The notes: generated from the letters alone by a model not told the origin. Counted from the stretch's first letter, positions 1 through 7,424 are shown. The stretch: DNA of 11,052 nt from an uncultured Clostridia bacterium (GCA_946626015.1 CAMOTT010000048.1:1-11052); one strand, 5' to 3'. Numbers and translations are program-made.

Positions 1-373
1 TAAAGACCATTGGTGCGGACAGGACGCTGTGATCGGCGGCATCCATTTTGACGGCTACGATGAGCTTTCTCAGGGCGACAGCACAGGCAAATACTTTGTG
101 AAGGGCAATCCGTACAAGGAATATAACACCTACGGCCTTGAGTGGAGCGAGGACGAATATATCTTCTATATCAACGGCGTGGAGACCGGACGCACCAGCA
201 AGGGCGGCGTGTCGGACAACCCCCAGTATCTGCTGCTGAGCGTGGAGATAGCCGGGCACGATGGCATAGCCGACGCAGACCGCCACGGCACCGGCAAAAT
301 CACCCATACGCCTAAGAGCAACTGGCCGGTGGAATACCGGGTGGATTACGTGCGGTGTTATCAGTATAAATAA
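1..373 (+). CDS. GH16 family beta-glucanase, C-terminal part (5' truncated)
   Basis: This is the C-terminal end of a glycoside hydrolase family 16 enzyme (lichenase/laminarinase type), probably a secreted endo-beta-glucanase acting on mixed-linkage or beta-1,3-glucans. The frame is open from base 2 with no start in view, so the gene begins outside the window; the GTG at 29 is internal. The recognisable part is the end of the GH16 jelly roll: an 'EYNTYGLEWSEDEYIFYING' strand pair, then 'YLLLSVEIAG', and the typical last strand 'YRVDYVRCYQY' a few residues before the stop at 371-373. The catalytic ExDxxE segment lies upstream and cannot be checked. No dockerin or other module follows the catalytic domain. 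The phosphatase gene starts 22 bp downstream on the same strand. The fold assignment is firm; the exact substrate is not. Confidence 0.85.
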   Translation, partial: KDHWCGQDAVIGGIHFDGYDELSQGDSTGKYFVKGNPYKEYNTYGLEWSEDEYIFYINGVETGRTSKGGVSDNPQYLLLSVEIAGHDGIADADRHGTGKITHTPKSNWPVEYRVDYVRCYQYK

Positions 374-395
374 AATCGTCTTAAGGATGGACTTT

Positions 396-863
396 ATGAA
401 ACGTATAATGTTTATCTGTCTGGGGAATATCTGCCGGAGCCCCATGGCGGAGATAATATTCAGGGATATGGCGGAAAAAGCCGGCAGAAGCGATGAGTTT
501 GTGATCGCCTCCAGCGCAACCAGCAACGAGAACGTGTGGAACGGTATCGGCGCGGAGGTCTATCCCCCGGCAAAAAAGATCCTCGCAAAGCACGGACTTT
601 CCGTCGGGAACAAGCGCGCCGTTCAGCTCACTGCCGCAGACTACGGGAAATATGATCTGTTTGTCTGCATGGACAAAAACAACGTCCGCAACGCAAGCCG
701 TATCCTCGGCGGAGATAAGGACGGCAAGATCTGTATGCTGATGGATTTTACAAACAGACCCGGAGACGTATCGGATCCGTGGTACACCGGCGACTTTGAA
801 ACGGCTTATAATGATATTTACGAGGGCTGCAAGGGATTGCTTGAGCAAGAAACAAGGCTTTGA
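396..863 (+). CDS. Low-molecular-weight protein tyrosine phosphatase
   Basis: A 155-residue cytoplasmic phosphatase that removes phosphate from phosphotyrosine, and possibly phosphoarginine, in proteins. The active-site P-loop is at the extreme N-terminus, CLGNICRS at residues 8-15, matching the family CX5RS signature with Cys8 as nucleophile and Arg14 binding phosphate. The general acid is Asp127 in the 'DPWY' motif. The length is normal for the family. I chose the ATG at 396 because AAGGA at 383-387 lies 8 nt before it; the in-frame ATG at 387 overlaps that site and would add three residues. The gene follows the GH16 gene by 22 bp with no visible promoter, so it may be co-transcribed, although the two functions are not obviously related. 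In Gram-positive bacteria such enzymes often counter tyrosine or arginine kinases in exopolysaccharide or stress control; no kinase is visible here. Confidence 0.93.
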   Translation: MKRIMFICLGNICRSPMAEIIFRDMAEKAGRSDEFVIASSATSNENVWNGIGAEVYPPAKKILAKHGLSVGNKRAVQLTAADYGKYDLFVCMDKNNVRNASRILGGDKDGKICMLMDFTNRPGDVSDPWYTGDFETAYNDIYEGCKGLLEQETRL

Positions 864-988
864 TAACGCCACATCTTTTATTGATAACACTTATATTTTT
901 GCGGCGTTGGTAATTGCGGAACCTCAAAGTTTACTTAATGTATTACTGATCGCATAGTTTTTCCGGTACTGTAAAAAGTCAATACAAG

Positions 989-1032
989 AAACGGCAAGAA
1001 ATTGGATCGTTATCCAAAATCTTGCCGTTTTT
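989..1032 (+). terminator. Long hairpin terminator, probably bidirectional
   Basis: An 11-bp perfect stem pairs 989-999 with 1020-1030. It continues, after a 2x2 A-A internal loop, into a 6-bp inner stem (1002-1007 with 1012-1017) closed by a CGTT loop. On the + strand the stem runs into five T (1028-1032), which suits termination of the phosphatase transcript. On the - strand it is followed by TTTCTT, so it may also stop the alkaline phosphatase transcript, which ends 67 bp away. The rest of the 235-bp gap between the two converging genes (864-1098) is AT-rich and shows no other gene. Confidence 0.85.
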
Positions 1033-1098
1033 CAATATTCAAGTAAAAATTATATCGGCGCTTTGCTGAAAACAATATTCCCGCTTTTTGCAGGCTTG

Positions 1099-2232
1099 TT
1101 AATGTTTGATGTCCACCTTGACGGGGAATTCTGCGACCTCATCGCCCATGGACATGGCCATAAACTGAGCTATCTGTTTGTTCATGGCTTTCTTTCCGTT
1201 TGTGACGAGCTTATCTGTCCCGTAAACCAAAAGCGGAACATCTACGGCAGAGTGGCCTGTCTGCGTAAAAACATACTCGCCGTTTTTGTCTTCTTTTATT
1301 TTGCCGGTCTCATGGTCGGCAGTGACTATAAGCAGAGTTTCGCCGTCCGCCTTTGCGTAATCGAGGGCCTCTTTGACCGCATCGTCAAAAGCTTCAAGGG
1401 ACTCGGTCATCGACTCGCTGTCATTGCTGTGTGAGAATTTGTCGATATGCGCGCCTTCAATCATAAGGAAGAAGCCTTCCTCTGTGTCGTCCAGCATATC
1501 TATCGCCTTATCGGTAAGCTCCGCAAGGGTGGGCATATTGGGAGATATGCTTTCCTCGGTTTTCCAGATATAGTCGGAAAACTGACCGAAGCTCTTGGTT
1601 CCGCTTCTGAGAGCGTTGAGCTGAGCCTTATTCTTGATAACGGTGTAGCCGTTTTCCTCTACGAGATCGAGATCTGTCGCTTCGCTCCTGTATGACCAGA
1701 TCAGGTCAATGTTGCTGACCGCCTGCTGCGCTGCGATATCCTCAGCGTTGTTTCTGTGGTCGGTGTGGGCGGAAAAGCACGCCGGTGTTGCGCCCGTATT
1801 CTTGTCGGAGGTAACGATACCGGTGAGCTTCCCAAGGCTCTGCGCAAGCTCCGTAATGTTCATGGGGCGCTTGGTGACCTGGTAAACATCCTCGGGATAA
1901 ACTCCCACGCCGTTGATGACCGTGCGTACACCGCAGGCAAGAGCCGTTGCTCCGGCGGCGCTGTCAGTGTGCCATACCACTGAATGGGTGGCTGATTTGC
2001 CGTGAATGGGCATTGTATCCATAGCCAATGATATACCTCTCTCCCGCTTGGCTTTAAGCAAATGATTTTCGCCCATTCCGTCGCCGATCATAATGATGAT
2101 GTTTTTAAACTCCTTCTGATGATCTATGGGCGGCATTATACCGCTCATCAGGGTGAAAACAGCCGCTAAAACAGCCACGAACATTTTTGTAAAGGGTATT
2201 TTTGCAAAGAATTTGCGTAACGATGGTGACAT
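1099..2232 (-). CDS. Secreted alkaline phosphatase (PhoA family)
   Basis: A 377-residue alkaline phosphatase that hydrolyses phosphate monoesters outside the membrane to supply phosphate. An N-terminal hydrophobic segment (residues about 17-33) after basic residues is a signal peptide or membrane anchor. The PhoA metal and catalytic residues are all visible: 'IMIGDGMG' with Asp51, 'HTDSAAGATA' with nucleophile Ser91, 'GATPA' near 147-151, 'EGAHIDKFSH' with Glu259, Asp264 and His268, 'VTADHETG' with Asp306 and His307, and 'TQTGHS' with His327. The frame opens 40 residues further upstream, but I chose the ATG at 2232 because AAAAGGAG (2241-2248) lies 8 nt before it, a promoter lies just upstream, and the signal peptide begins there. 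The longer version would overlap the preceding phage-like gene. Where many PhoA proteins carry a GGG segment after the first half, this one reads 'LIWSYRSE'. No Pho-box-like repeat was recognised. Confidence 0.95.
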   Translation of the reverse strand: MSPSLRKFFAKIPFTKMFVAVLAAVFTLMSGIMPPIDHQKEFKNIIIMIGDGMGENHLLKAKRERGISLAMDTMPIHGKSATHSVVWHTDSAAGATALACGVRTVINGVGVYPEDVYQVTKRPMNITELAQSLGKLTGIVTSDKNTGATPACFSAHTDHRNNAEDIAAQQAVSNIDLIWSYRSEATDLDLVEENGYTVIKNKAQLNALRSGTKSFGQFSDYIWKTEESISPNMPTLAELTDKAIDMLDDTEEGFFLMIEGAHIDKFSHSNDSESMTESLEAFDDAVKEALDYAKADGETLLIVTADHETGKIKEDKNGEYVFTQTGHSAVDVPLLVYGTDKLVTNGKKAMNKQIAQFMAMSMGDEVAEFPVKVDIKH

Positions 2233-2259
2233 GACACGCTCTCCTTTTGTTTTTTGAAA

Positions 2260-2288
2260 ATTATACCATGTCGGCAAAGCTCCGTCAA
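2260..2288 (-). promoter_or_regulatory. Near-consensus sigma-A promoter for the alkaline phosphatase gene
   Basis: On the - strand TTGACG (2288-2283) is followed, after exactly 17 nt, by TATAAT (2265-2260), a perfect -10 and a five-of-six -35. Transcription should start near 2253, leaving a short leader with AAAAGGAG before the ATG at 2232. The -35 lies only 23 bp past the stop of the last phage-like gene, so the phosphatase does not depend on the phage block for expression. Confidence 0.87.
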
Positions 2289-2311
2289 CCAAAAACATCC
2301 ATATTTTCCTA

Positions 2312-3154
2312 TTATTTGAAGGCGATATAGGAATACATCTGCCCCATCTCATTCATTTTCGGATAACAATTATCCAGAGCATATGAGCTGTTGCTGGATA
2401 CGGCAAAGCCGTTGGCGGTCAATCTTATGCCCATCATGCCGTAATTCTGCACCGCCACAGCAAAATGTGAGGCAGAGGTGCCAACGGCGGAATTGTAATT
2501 GCCGGCCGGGAACTCATAGGCAAAAGCAATAACGAAGCTCGGGGAAAAATTAAGATTTATTGATTTTTCCGTAGCCCCGTTTCCAAAATACTGACCCACT
2601 GTAAAAGGCGTGTTCCACTTTTCTCTCTCACTCTGGACGATGTGTATCTCCTCGTTTCCGATATGTGAGCCGCAGAGAAGCTCCCTGTTGATAAACGAAG
2701 CAAAGCTCACATTGCTGCTTGCGGCAGGGCAAAAATCGGCCTTGACGTTTACCTTTGCATTGAGAACAAAGGCGTCCGTATCCCTGTCCGCCTTTATATC
2801 GTCGCAGCCCGAATCCACTATATTCATATTGCTGCCAAAGGTAAGACAGTCAAGGGTGGTCGTAAATATCTCAAAGCACTTGTCGCCCCCGTAGGAAAAC
2901 GGCACGTGAATGGCAAGCCGCAGGTTGATGTTTGCCTCCCTGCAATATTCGTTCCTTATTTGATTTCCCTGTCCGTCCTCCGAAAAGCTGTCAACTATCT
3001 CAAGTTTTTCAATGCCCACAGCAACTATCGCCCGCCTTAGAGGCACCGCTTTTTTGACTGCCGGGAACTCCGTCATAAATTTGATCTCGCTTAAAGGCTC
3101 CTGCTGGTTGAGCCAATCCACTATTGCTCCCGGCAATGCGCTTATTTCACTCAT
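2312..3154 (-). CDS. Neck/tail-terminator-like protein fused to a tail-fibre-tip-like C-terminal domain
   Basis: A 280-residue protein with two apparent parts. Residues 1-145 look like the small tail-terminator or neck proteins of Firmicutes phages: 'LRRAIVAVGIEKLEIVDSFS', then 'LRLAIHVPFSYGGDKCFEIF', then an alternating beta strand 'DAFVLNAKVNVKADF'. Residues 166-181 (with 'IHIVQSEREKWN') match the linker typical of Firmicutes tail fibres, where His-x-x-x-x-Glu-x-x-Lys-Trp-Asn precedes the tip. Residues 185-280 resemble a fibre tip: 'GQYFGNG...KSINLNFSPSFVIAF', a 'GIRLTANGFAVSS' strand and the terminal 'YSYIAFK'. In ordinary phages these parts belong to different proteins separated by the whole tail module. 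The gene starts directly after the stop of its upstream neighbour (TAA then ATG). The domain calls rest on pattern resemblance, so the fusion is inferred; being the last gene of the phage block is seen directly. Confidence 0.6.
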   Translation of the reverse strand: MSEISALPGAIVDWLNQQEPLSEIKFMTEFPAVKKAVPLRRAIVAVGIEKLEIVDSFSEDGQGNQIRNEYCREANINLRLAIHVPFSYGGDKCFEIFTTTLDCLTFGSNMNIVDSGCDDIKADRDTDAFVLNAKVNVKADFCPAASSNVSFASFINRELLCGSHIGNEEIHIVQSEREKWNTPFTVGQYFGNGATEKSINLNFSPSFVIAFAYEFPAGNYNSAVGTSASHFAVAVQNYGMMGIRLTANGFAVSSNSSYALDNCYPKMNEMGQMYSYIAFK

Positions 3155-3490
3155 TTAAGATTCCTCCACTATTTCCCTGATTATTGCCCAAACGTAATAT
3201 TTCTCGTTCCCCTTATAGACGACCTCCGCCCTGTCTATTTTATACTTTGTGCCGTTGCAGGCCAGATACACGCCGCTGTCGATCTCCGTCAGGTCGTGAT
3301 CCGGAGGGCCGATATAGAGATAATGTCCCTGGTTGTTGAAACCTATCTGGGTATTTACGCCGTCAAGGTACATTTTATTTTTATAACGCAGGGGCTGGAT
3401 AAAGGCGTAAAGTTCGCCTATAAGGACATCCTGCCGATCAAAAAGGCAGGCTTTTCTCCCATATTTGTTGAGTATAGGCAATATATTCAT
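3155..3490 (-). CDS. Phage head-closure/minor structural-like protein
   Basis: A 111-residue soluble protein in the slot where phages encode the head-completion or head-closure protein, which sits under the connector ring and seals the filled head. It is rich in beta-strand-forming segments ('GVYLACNGTKYKIDRAEVVY', 'KYYVWAIIREI') and ends in acidic residues. It has no signal peptide and no membrane segment. Its ATG overlaps the stop of the connector gene by 4 bp (ATGA at 3490-3487), indicating translational coupling, and its stop touches the next start. I do not recognise a specific family from the sequence. The role is inferred from position, size and neighbours. Confidence 0.55.
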   Translation of the reverse strand: MNILPILNKYGRKACLFDRQDVLIGELYAFIQPLRYKNKMYLDGVNTQIGFNNQGHYLYIGPPDHDLTEIDSGVYLACNGTKYKIDRAEVVYKGNEKYYVWAIIREIVEES

Positions 3491-3852
3491 ATACCCACCT
3501 GCTTAAACAAGAATTCATCATCCCGGAGCAACGGCAACGCAGACTTAAGCGCCTCGTCTCTGACCTGTGAGGCCAGCTCAAGAGCCGCTCCGGCGCTTTT
3601 GCTCACCGTAACATCACCGGCTTTAAAGGAGACCAGGCTGTCCTCTCCCGAAAGCTTTTTGACCGTTATCCTGTAATATGCCATTGCCGCGGCAGCGTTG
3701 ATCAACCTGAGATCATCCTCGTCCGCGCCGTCCTTGAGCCTTACGGCCAGCTCATCTCCGCAGGCCTTGCAGGTCGTCAGAGCCTGAGCCGTTTCGCTGT
3801 CCTCAACAGCGATATACTGCTTAAGCGCGTTCAATACAGACCATTGATTCAT
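3487..3852 (-). CDS. Phage head-tail connector protein (gp6-like)
   Basis: A 121-residue mostly helical protein resembling the HK97 gp6-like head-tail connectors that form a ring below the portal. Typical features are an N-terminal 'LNALKQYIAVEDSETAQAL' helix pair, a middle helix 'DDLRLINAAAAMAYYRITVKK', and a strand-turn-helix ending 'AGDVTVSKSAGAALELASQVRDEALKSALPLL'. The frame is open back to 3969, overlapping the capsid gene, but I chose the ATG at 3852 because the family homology appears to begin there. GGAGG (3869-3865) lies 12 nt upstream, a long spacing, so initiation may be weak. It follows the major capsid gene after a 73-bp gap and overlaps the next gene by 4 bp. Confidence 0.72.
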   Translation of the reverse strand: MNQWSVLNALKQYIAVEDSETAQALTTCKACGDELAVRLKDGADEDDLRLINAAAAMAYYRITVKKLSGEDSLVSFKAGDVTVSKSAGAALELASQVRDEALKSALPLLRDDEFLFKQVGI

Positions 3853-3925
3853 ATAAGCGGCGCGCCTCCACGACAAAACGCCCGAGACGCGCCTTCCCCC
3901 TTTCTTGCAAGCTGAAAATAAGACG

Positions 3926-4933
3926 TCAGACCGAAAGGATCCTTGATGCGTCAGTAAATATCTTTGCAAAACCCGCGATGGAAGTTATCGCGGCTCTCTC
4001 CAACTGACGGTCAATGAGCTTATCATACTCAACCATAACGTCACCTGCTTTCACCATTTCAAGGGCGCAGTTCTTATCAAGGCCGATGATCTTGTCAGCC
4101 GTGACGTCTGAGGACTTGATGAAATCCGCTCCAAGAGGAGTTATCATCTTGCCAGTACCCTGGAAATTCATGCCGGCCAAAGCGTCCTTGAACTCGCTGA
4201 TCTTGAGGATCGACGCCATTACGGAGGGCGTAGTGACGATAGTATTCAGCTCGTAAGGGGCAAACTGATTCCAGAAATCGATAAGATCGGCGTATGTGAC
4301 AGTGCCGGAGACGGCAACAGAGGTGGATGAGGCGGCGTTATTGTTGCCGTCACCGTTTTCAAGGACGTTTATCGCATCCTTAAGCTGTGAGCGCGCTATA
4401 TAGGCGCCGATCTGCTTAAGGGTGACGGTGAACAGATCAAGGCGCTGGAAGCGGATAGCCTCATAGGAAGCCACGAGCATACGTCCCCTCTTCTGGAGCT
4501 TTACAAGGTTTTCCTTGGTGTGTACCACGGTTTCGGGTATCACTGTGCCTTCAAGTATATCCTTAAGCTCCTTTTCATCCTCTGTAGGGGTGGAGGTGAT
4601 GGAACGGTAATCCATACCGTCGATCACTGTTGTGGAGGCAACTATTCTCGGAAGGATATCAGCATCTTCCATGCCCTGTCTGACAGCGCGTGAAACATAC
4701 TCGGGGAACAGAGTTGCCGAATCCGTTGTCTTGAAGAATTTTTCAACCATATCGCTGCCTGAGCCGCTTACATGGATATCAAATCTCTTGAGCTGGCGCT
4801 GATAGGCGTCAAGCCCCTCAAGAGCCGTGCCCTTATAGTTTTCGGAGGGGTCAAGGCTCTCCAGCGCGGAGGTAAAGGATCTGCCGGTGGAATACATACC
4901 CTTTTCAAGTTTTATGTTGTCAAAATTTGCCAT
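3926..4933 (-). CDS. Major capsid protein (HK97 fold)
   Basis: A 335-residue shell protein. The region 'FFKTTDSATLFPEYVSRAVRQGMEDADILPRIVA' (about residues 66-99) is characteristic of the N-terminal arm and E-loop entry of Firmicutes phage coat proteins of the HK97 fold. The middle has a long spine helix ('LFTVTLKQIGAYIARSQLKD') and an A-domain-like segment 'NTIVTTPSVMASILKISEF'. The C-terminus 'VEYDKLIDRQLERAAITSIAGFAKIF' is the usual last helix-strand region. The start is well supported: AAAGGAG (4947-4941) lies 7 nt before the ATG. It sits directly after a decoration-like gene, as in many phages. An encapsulin is an alternative use of the same fold, but the terminase, portal and protease genes alongside argue for a phage-type head. 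Confidence 0.88.
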   Translation of the reverse strand: MANFDNIKLEKGMYSTGRSFTSALESLDPSENYKGTALEGLDAYQRQLKRFDIHVSGSGSDMVEKFFKTTDSATLFPEYVSRAVRQGMEDADILPRIVASTTVIDGMDYRSITSTPTEDEKELKDILEGTVIPETVVHTKENLVKLQKRGRMLVASYEAIRFQRLDLFTVTLKQIGAYIARSQLKDAINVLENGDGNNNAASSTSVAVSGTVTYADLIDFWNQFAPYELNTIVTTPSVMASILKISEFKDALAGMNFQGTGKMITPLGADFIKSSDVTADKIIGLDKNCALEMVKAGDVMVEYDKLIDRQLERAAITSIAGFAKIFTDASRILSV

Positions 4934-4951
4934 TGTATTACTCCTTTCTCA

Positions 4952-5299
4952 TCAATAGATAAAAGTTACGGTTTGAGCGGTGGTGTCAACGTTGACCGCA
5001 AGCGCCTTTTTGCCGCCGGAGGCAGGGATCTTTACTCCGCCCTCGCCGTCCGCCGCAAGGGAAACGTAGCCCGCCGAAGGAGCTGTACTGCCGGAATAAG
5101 GCAGGGTCACAGCGCCGCTCATCTGAACAGCCACAAGGCCGTTTCTTGCCTGCACCGCAACGCCGATAAATTCATCGCCGTCGGAACAGGTGCTTACCGT
5201 GTCGTTTGCCGAGAGCTTGACGGGGGTGTTCTCCGCCACGGTCCCGCTGATCTTGAAAGTAAGCAGTTTGTCGTTAAAACCTTTGTATGAAATTGACAT
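4952..5299 (-). CDS. Capsid decoration/stabilisation-like protein
   Basis: A 115-residue small, beta-rich, Gly/Ser/Ala/Thr-rich protein between the prohead protease and the major capsid gene, the usual place for head decoration proteins that bind the shell after expansion. Alternating hydrophobic strands such as 'EFIGVAVQARNGLVAVQMSG' and the closing 'ALAVNVDTTAQTVTFIY' fit a small beta-barrel. There is no signal peptide or membrane segment. A GAGGAG ribosome binding site lies 7-10 nt before the ATG at 5299, suiting high expression together with the capsid gene 18 bp downstream. The family is assigned by composition and position, not by a diagnostic motif. Confidence 0.65.
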   Translation of the reverse strand: MSISYKGFNDKLLTFKISGTVAENTPVKLSANDTVSTCSDGDEFIGVAVQARNGLVAVQMSGAVTLPYSGSTAPSAGYVSLAADGEGGVKIPASGGKKALAVNVDTTAQTVTFIY

Positions 5300-5316
5300 T
5301 TTCCATCTCTCCTCTT

Positions 5317-6267
5317 TTAAATTTTAAACTCATCGTTGTCTGATTTTTCCGTTTTGGCACAAAGCTGCGCTTTGATGGGGAGCTTTTTTGAAACCGCATT
5401 TTCAAACGCGGTTCTTATCTCCTCGATACGTTTTGTGGAAAGAGAGCTTACGAGCTCCTCAATACAATCCGCGCCAATGGATGGCAGCGCAAGCATCCCG
5501 AGCCTTACCGTTTCGTTTTCAAGGGATCTGCGGTAGTTTATGCCGTCCTGCGCCCTGGGTTCAAGCGCGGCTATATGCTCCAGCATGGCGGACAGATCTT
5601 TGCGGCTCACCGAAACCGTTTCTCCCTTATCGCTGCTTTTGAGAACTTTTTCAAGGGCGCCATAGGACTTCGTTACTCCTGCCGCCCTTTGCGCCGGTAC
5701 GGCAACAAAGGACCATTCATAAGCATCCGTGGGTTCGCAGAGAACGGAATGGCAGACACTGCCGCCGTACTTTCTGCCCTTGATATGTTCGCAGCCCTCG
5801 CTGCGGCGATCCGCGCCGCAGACGGAACACCTGACCTTTGCCACTGAGCAGCTGACGCTTGCCTCTTTCTTGATCCCGCCGTCGATCTCCGCTATCAGGT
5901 CTGCATTTTTTTCGGTTCTGAGCATATACGCCTTTGCGTGCAGGCTCACATACTGCTCTCCCAGGCTGTTCTTCTTTACGGGATCCCGTCTGACCTCGGT
6001 GTAATAGATCCTTGAGGTTTGTCCGTCGCTGCGCATACTGTGGTCAAAAATACCAGTCCTGCCCAGAAACAGCTTTGAGAGTTCCTGCAGGGCGTCCGTA
6101 TCAAACCGTTCCAGATCCCTGTCTATCTCGTTGTCGCAGAGAAGTATTCCGAAGGTATAAACCTGATCGGCGGAGAGTTCTTTCCTCGAATAACCGTTGA
6201 TGAGAGCCATATCCTCCGCGCTTGCCGCAACGGGCTCCACATCGCCCCGGTAGTCTTTGTTTATCAA
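5317..6267 (-). CDS. Prohead protease (U35/HK97-like) with Cys-rich insert and scaffold-like C-terminus
   Basis: A 316-residue protein likely to cleave and mature the procapsid. The herpes/HK97-type protease signature appears as His76 in 'GIFDHSM' and a serine at 137 or 139 in 'KEASVSCSVA'. Between these and the 'DPTDAYEWSFVAVPAQ'-type motif (here EPTDAYEWSFVAVPAQ, about 178-193) is a metal-site-like cluster: Cys147, Cys150, Cys159, His161, Cys172 and His173. Residues from about 205 to the end are charged and helical, as in protease-scaffold fusions where the tail acts as an internal scaffold. The start is TTG at 6267, overlapping the portal stop by 4 bp; AAAGGAA (6283-6277) lies 9 nt upstream. 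No ATG occurs until codon 20. The protease role is known for such proteins; the zinc site is inferred. Confidence 0.75.
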   Translation of the reverse strand: MINKDYRGDVEPVAASAEDMALINGYSRKELSADQVYTFGILLCDNEIDRDLERFDTDALQELSKLFLGRTGIFDHSMRSDGQTSRIYYTEVRRDPVKKNSLGEQYVSLHAKAYMLRTEKNADLIAEIDGGIKKEASVSCSVAKVRCSVCGADRRSEGCEHIKGRKYGGSVCHSVLCEPTDAYEWSFVAVPAQRAAGVTKSYGALEKVLKSSDKGETVSVSRKDLSAMLEHIAALEPRAQDGINYRRSLENETVRLGMLALPSIGADCIEELVSSLSTKRIEEIRTAFENAVSKKLPIKAQLCAKTEKSDNDEFKI

Positions 6268-7424
6268 GCTTTCACGTTCCTTTCCTCAGCTTTTTGGTTT
6301 TCCAGAGCTTCGGCCTGCGCATTGTAAAGCCTTGCTCTGCCAAGCTCCACCTGATCCTGTAGAGTGATATCGTTCCACCGCACTTCAAGCTCTCCGCCAA
6401 AGCCGTGGGAACGCAGGAACATATTTCCTATCCTCAATATTACAGGCGAAAGGATCCCCCTGTAATATTCCAGCTCACTGGTCAGGACGTCTGCCTGCTG
6501 GGATGACATCCTTTCGGTGGAGCTCCATTGAAGCCCCAGCATAAACGGAGGCAAGCCCGTCTTTGCAACGATCTGTTCCATCAACTGGCGAACCGGCACT
6601 TCGCTGTCAAGGATCTGATTATCCGCCCCGATGACCTTGATGCTCACGTCTCCAACTGTCACAAAATCCCTGACTCCGGCTCCAGGGCGCATGGCTTCTC
6701 CCCACTCCCCGGCCACCTGCATAGCTCTTTCCTTTGCGTATGCTCTGTCAACAGAATCGTTCTGGGGCTTATATGTAACCGCGAACCTGACGTTTCCCAC
6801 GCGCTCCCAGTTAAGACCCACGGTGTTGATTATTTTCATCAGCACCGAGCTGACAAAAGGCAGCCCCTTGAGCAGAGAATTGCCCTTTACGCTCCCGGGA
6901 TCGGGGTTCAGCACGGAAAGCAGGATAAGATCCGGGTACTGCACGCGGCTCGATCCTCCCGGACCGGACAAATAAATATCCGTGCCAAATCCGTCCTCGC
7001 TCCGTTTAAGCTCCACGTTTTCAAGTGGCGCATTGTAAAGAGCCGTCAGCCTGCCGGAGGGATCGGTTATCATCTCCCCGATGGAAGTGCCACAGGTCAG
7101 GAGCTGCTCAAAATATGAGGCAATAAAGCTGCTGACACCGTATCTGCCGCCGTTTACCGGGACAGTGTTCAGAAACCTGTCCACAGTGCTTTGAAGCCCC
7201 TGTTCTGAGCATACCAGCTCAAAACTCCCGATAAGGCGCACCAGCTTGAATATTGCCGCGTCGATCACAGGCACCGCCTCTCGCAGGGCATAATACAGCT
7301 TTGTCTGAGTATCGGAAAGCGGCACATAGCCGTCCAGTATGCCAAAGGGATTTGAAGTGTTCCTGACAGTCTGCGGAAGGCTTACGCTCAGATCATCCGG
7401 GCGTTTTTTCTTTCTTATAGGCAT
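6264..7424 (-). CDS. Phage portal protein
   Basis: A 386-residue portal protein, the dodecameric ring at one head vertex through which the terminase pumps DNA. Features are a basic N-terminus, a wing/stem region containing 'PVIDAAIFKLVRLIGSFELV', the 'LLSVLNPDPGSVKGNSLLKGLPFV' segment that in portals precedes the stem helix, and a C-terminal crown 'TGLPPFMLGLQWSSTERMSSQQAD' followed by a long helix 'LEYYRGILSPVILRIGNMFL'. The length is typical of compact Firmicutes portals. The start is clear: AAAGGAGG (7437-7430) lies 5-6 nt before the ATG at 7424. It lies 56 bp after the terminase large subunit and overlaps the protease gene by 4 bp. Confidence 0.88.
   Translation of the reverse strand: MPIRKKKRPDDLSVSLPQTVRNTSNPFGILDGYVPLSDTQTKLYYALREAVPVIDAAIFKLVRLIGSFELVCSEQGLQSTVDRFLNTVPVNGGRYGVSSFIASYFEQLLTCGTSIGEMITDPSGRLTALYNAPLENVELKRSEDGFGTDIYLSGPGGSSRVQYPDLILLSVLNPDPGSVKGNSLLKGLPFVSSVLMKIINTVGLNWERVGNVRFAVTYKPQNDSVDRAYAKERAMQVAGEWGEAMRPGAGVRDFVTVGDVSIKVIGADNQILDSEVPVRQLMEQIVAKTGLPPFMLGLQWSSTERMSSQQADVLTSELEYYRGILSPVILRIGNMFLRSHGFGGELEVRWNDITLQDQVELGRARLYNAQAEALENQKAEERNVKA

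Noticed and set aside
381..890. Long - strand frame opposite the tyrosine phosphatase
   Set aside because: It is a shadow of the phosphatase, whose catalytic motifs are intact on the + strand; the product resembles nothing and lacks a ribosome binding site.
865..908. AACGCC/GGCGTT inverted pair after the phosphatase gene as a terminator
   Set aside because: Only 6 bp with a 32-nt loop; the 989-1032 hairpin is far stronger.
2233..2352. Forty-residue N-terminal extension of the alkaline phosphatase
   Set aside because: It overlaps the end of the phage-like gene and the promoter, and it precedes both the ribosome binding site and the signal peptide that define the start at 2232.
3853..3969. 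Extended connector start overlapping the capsid gene
   Set aside because: The extra 39 residues look like non-coding translation, and the upstream ATG lies inside the capsid gene without a ribosome binding site.
3926..4933. Major capsid protein as an encapsulin nanocompartment
   Set aside because: Encapsulins share the fold, but adjacent terminase, portal and prohead protease genes fit a phage-type head, and no cargo-type gene is visible.
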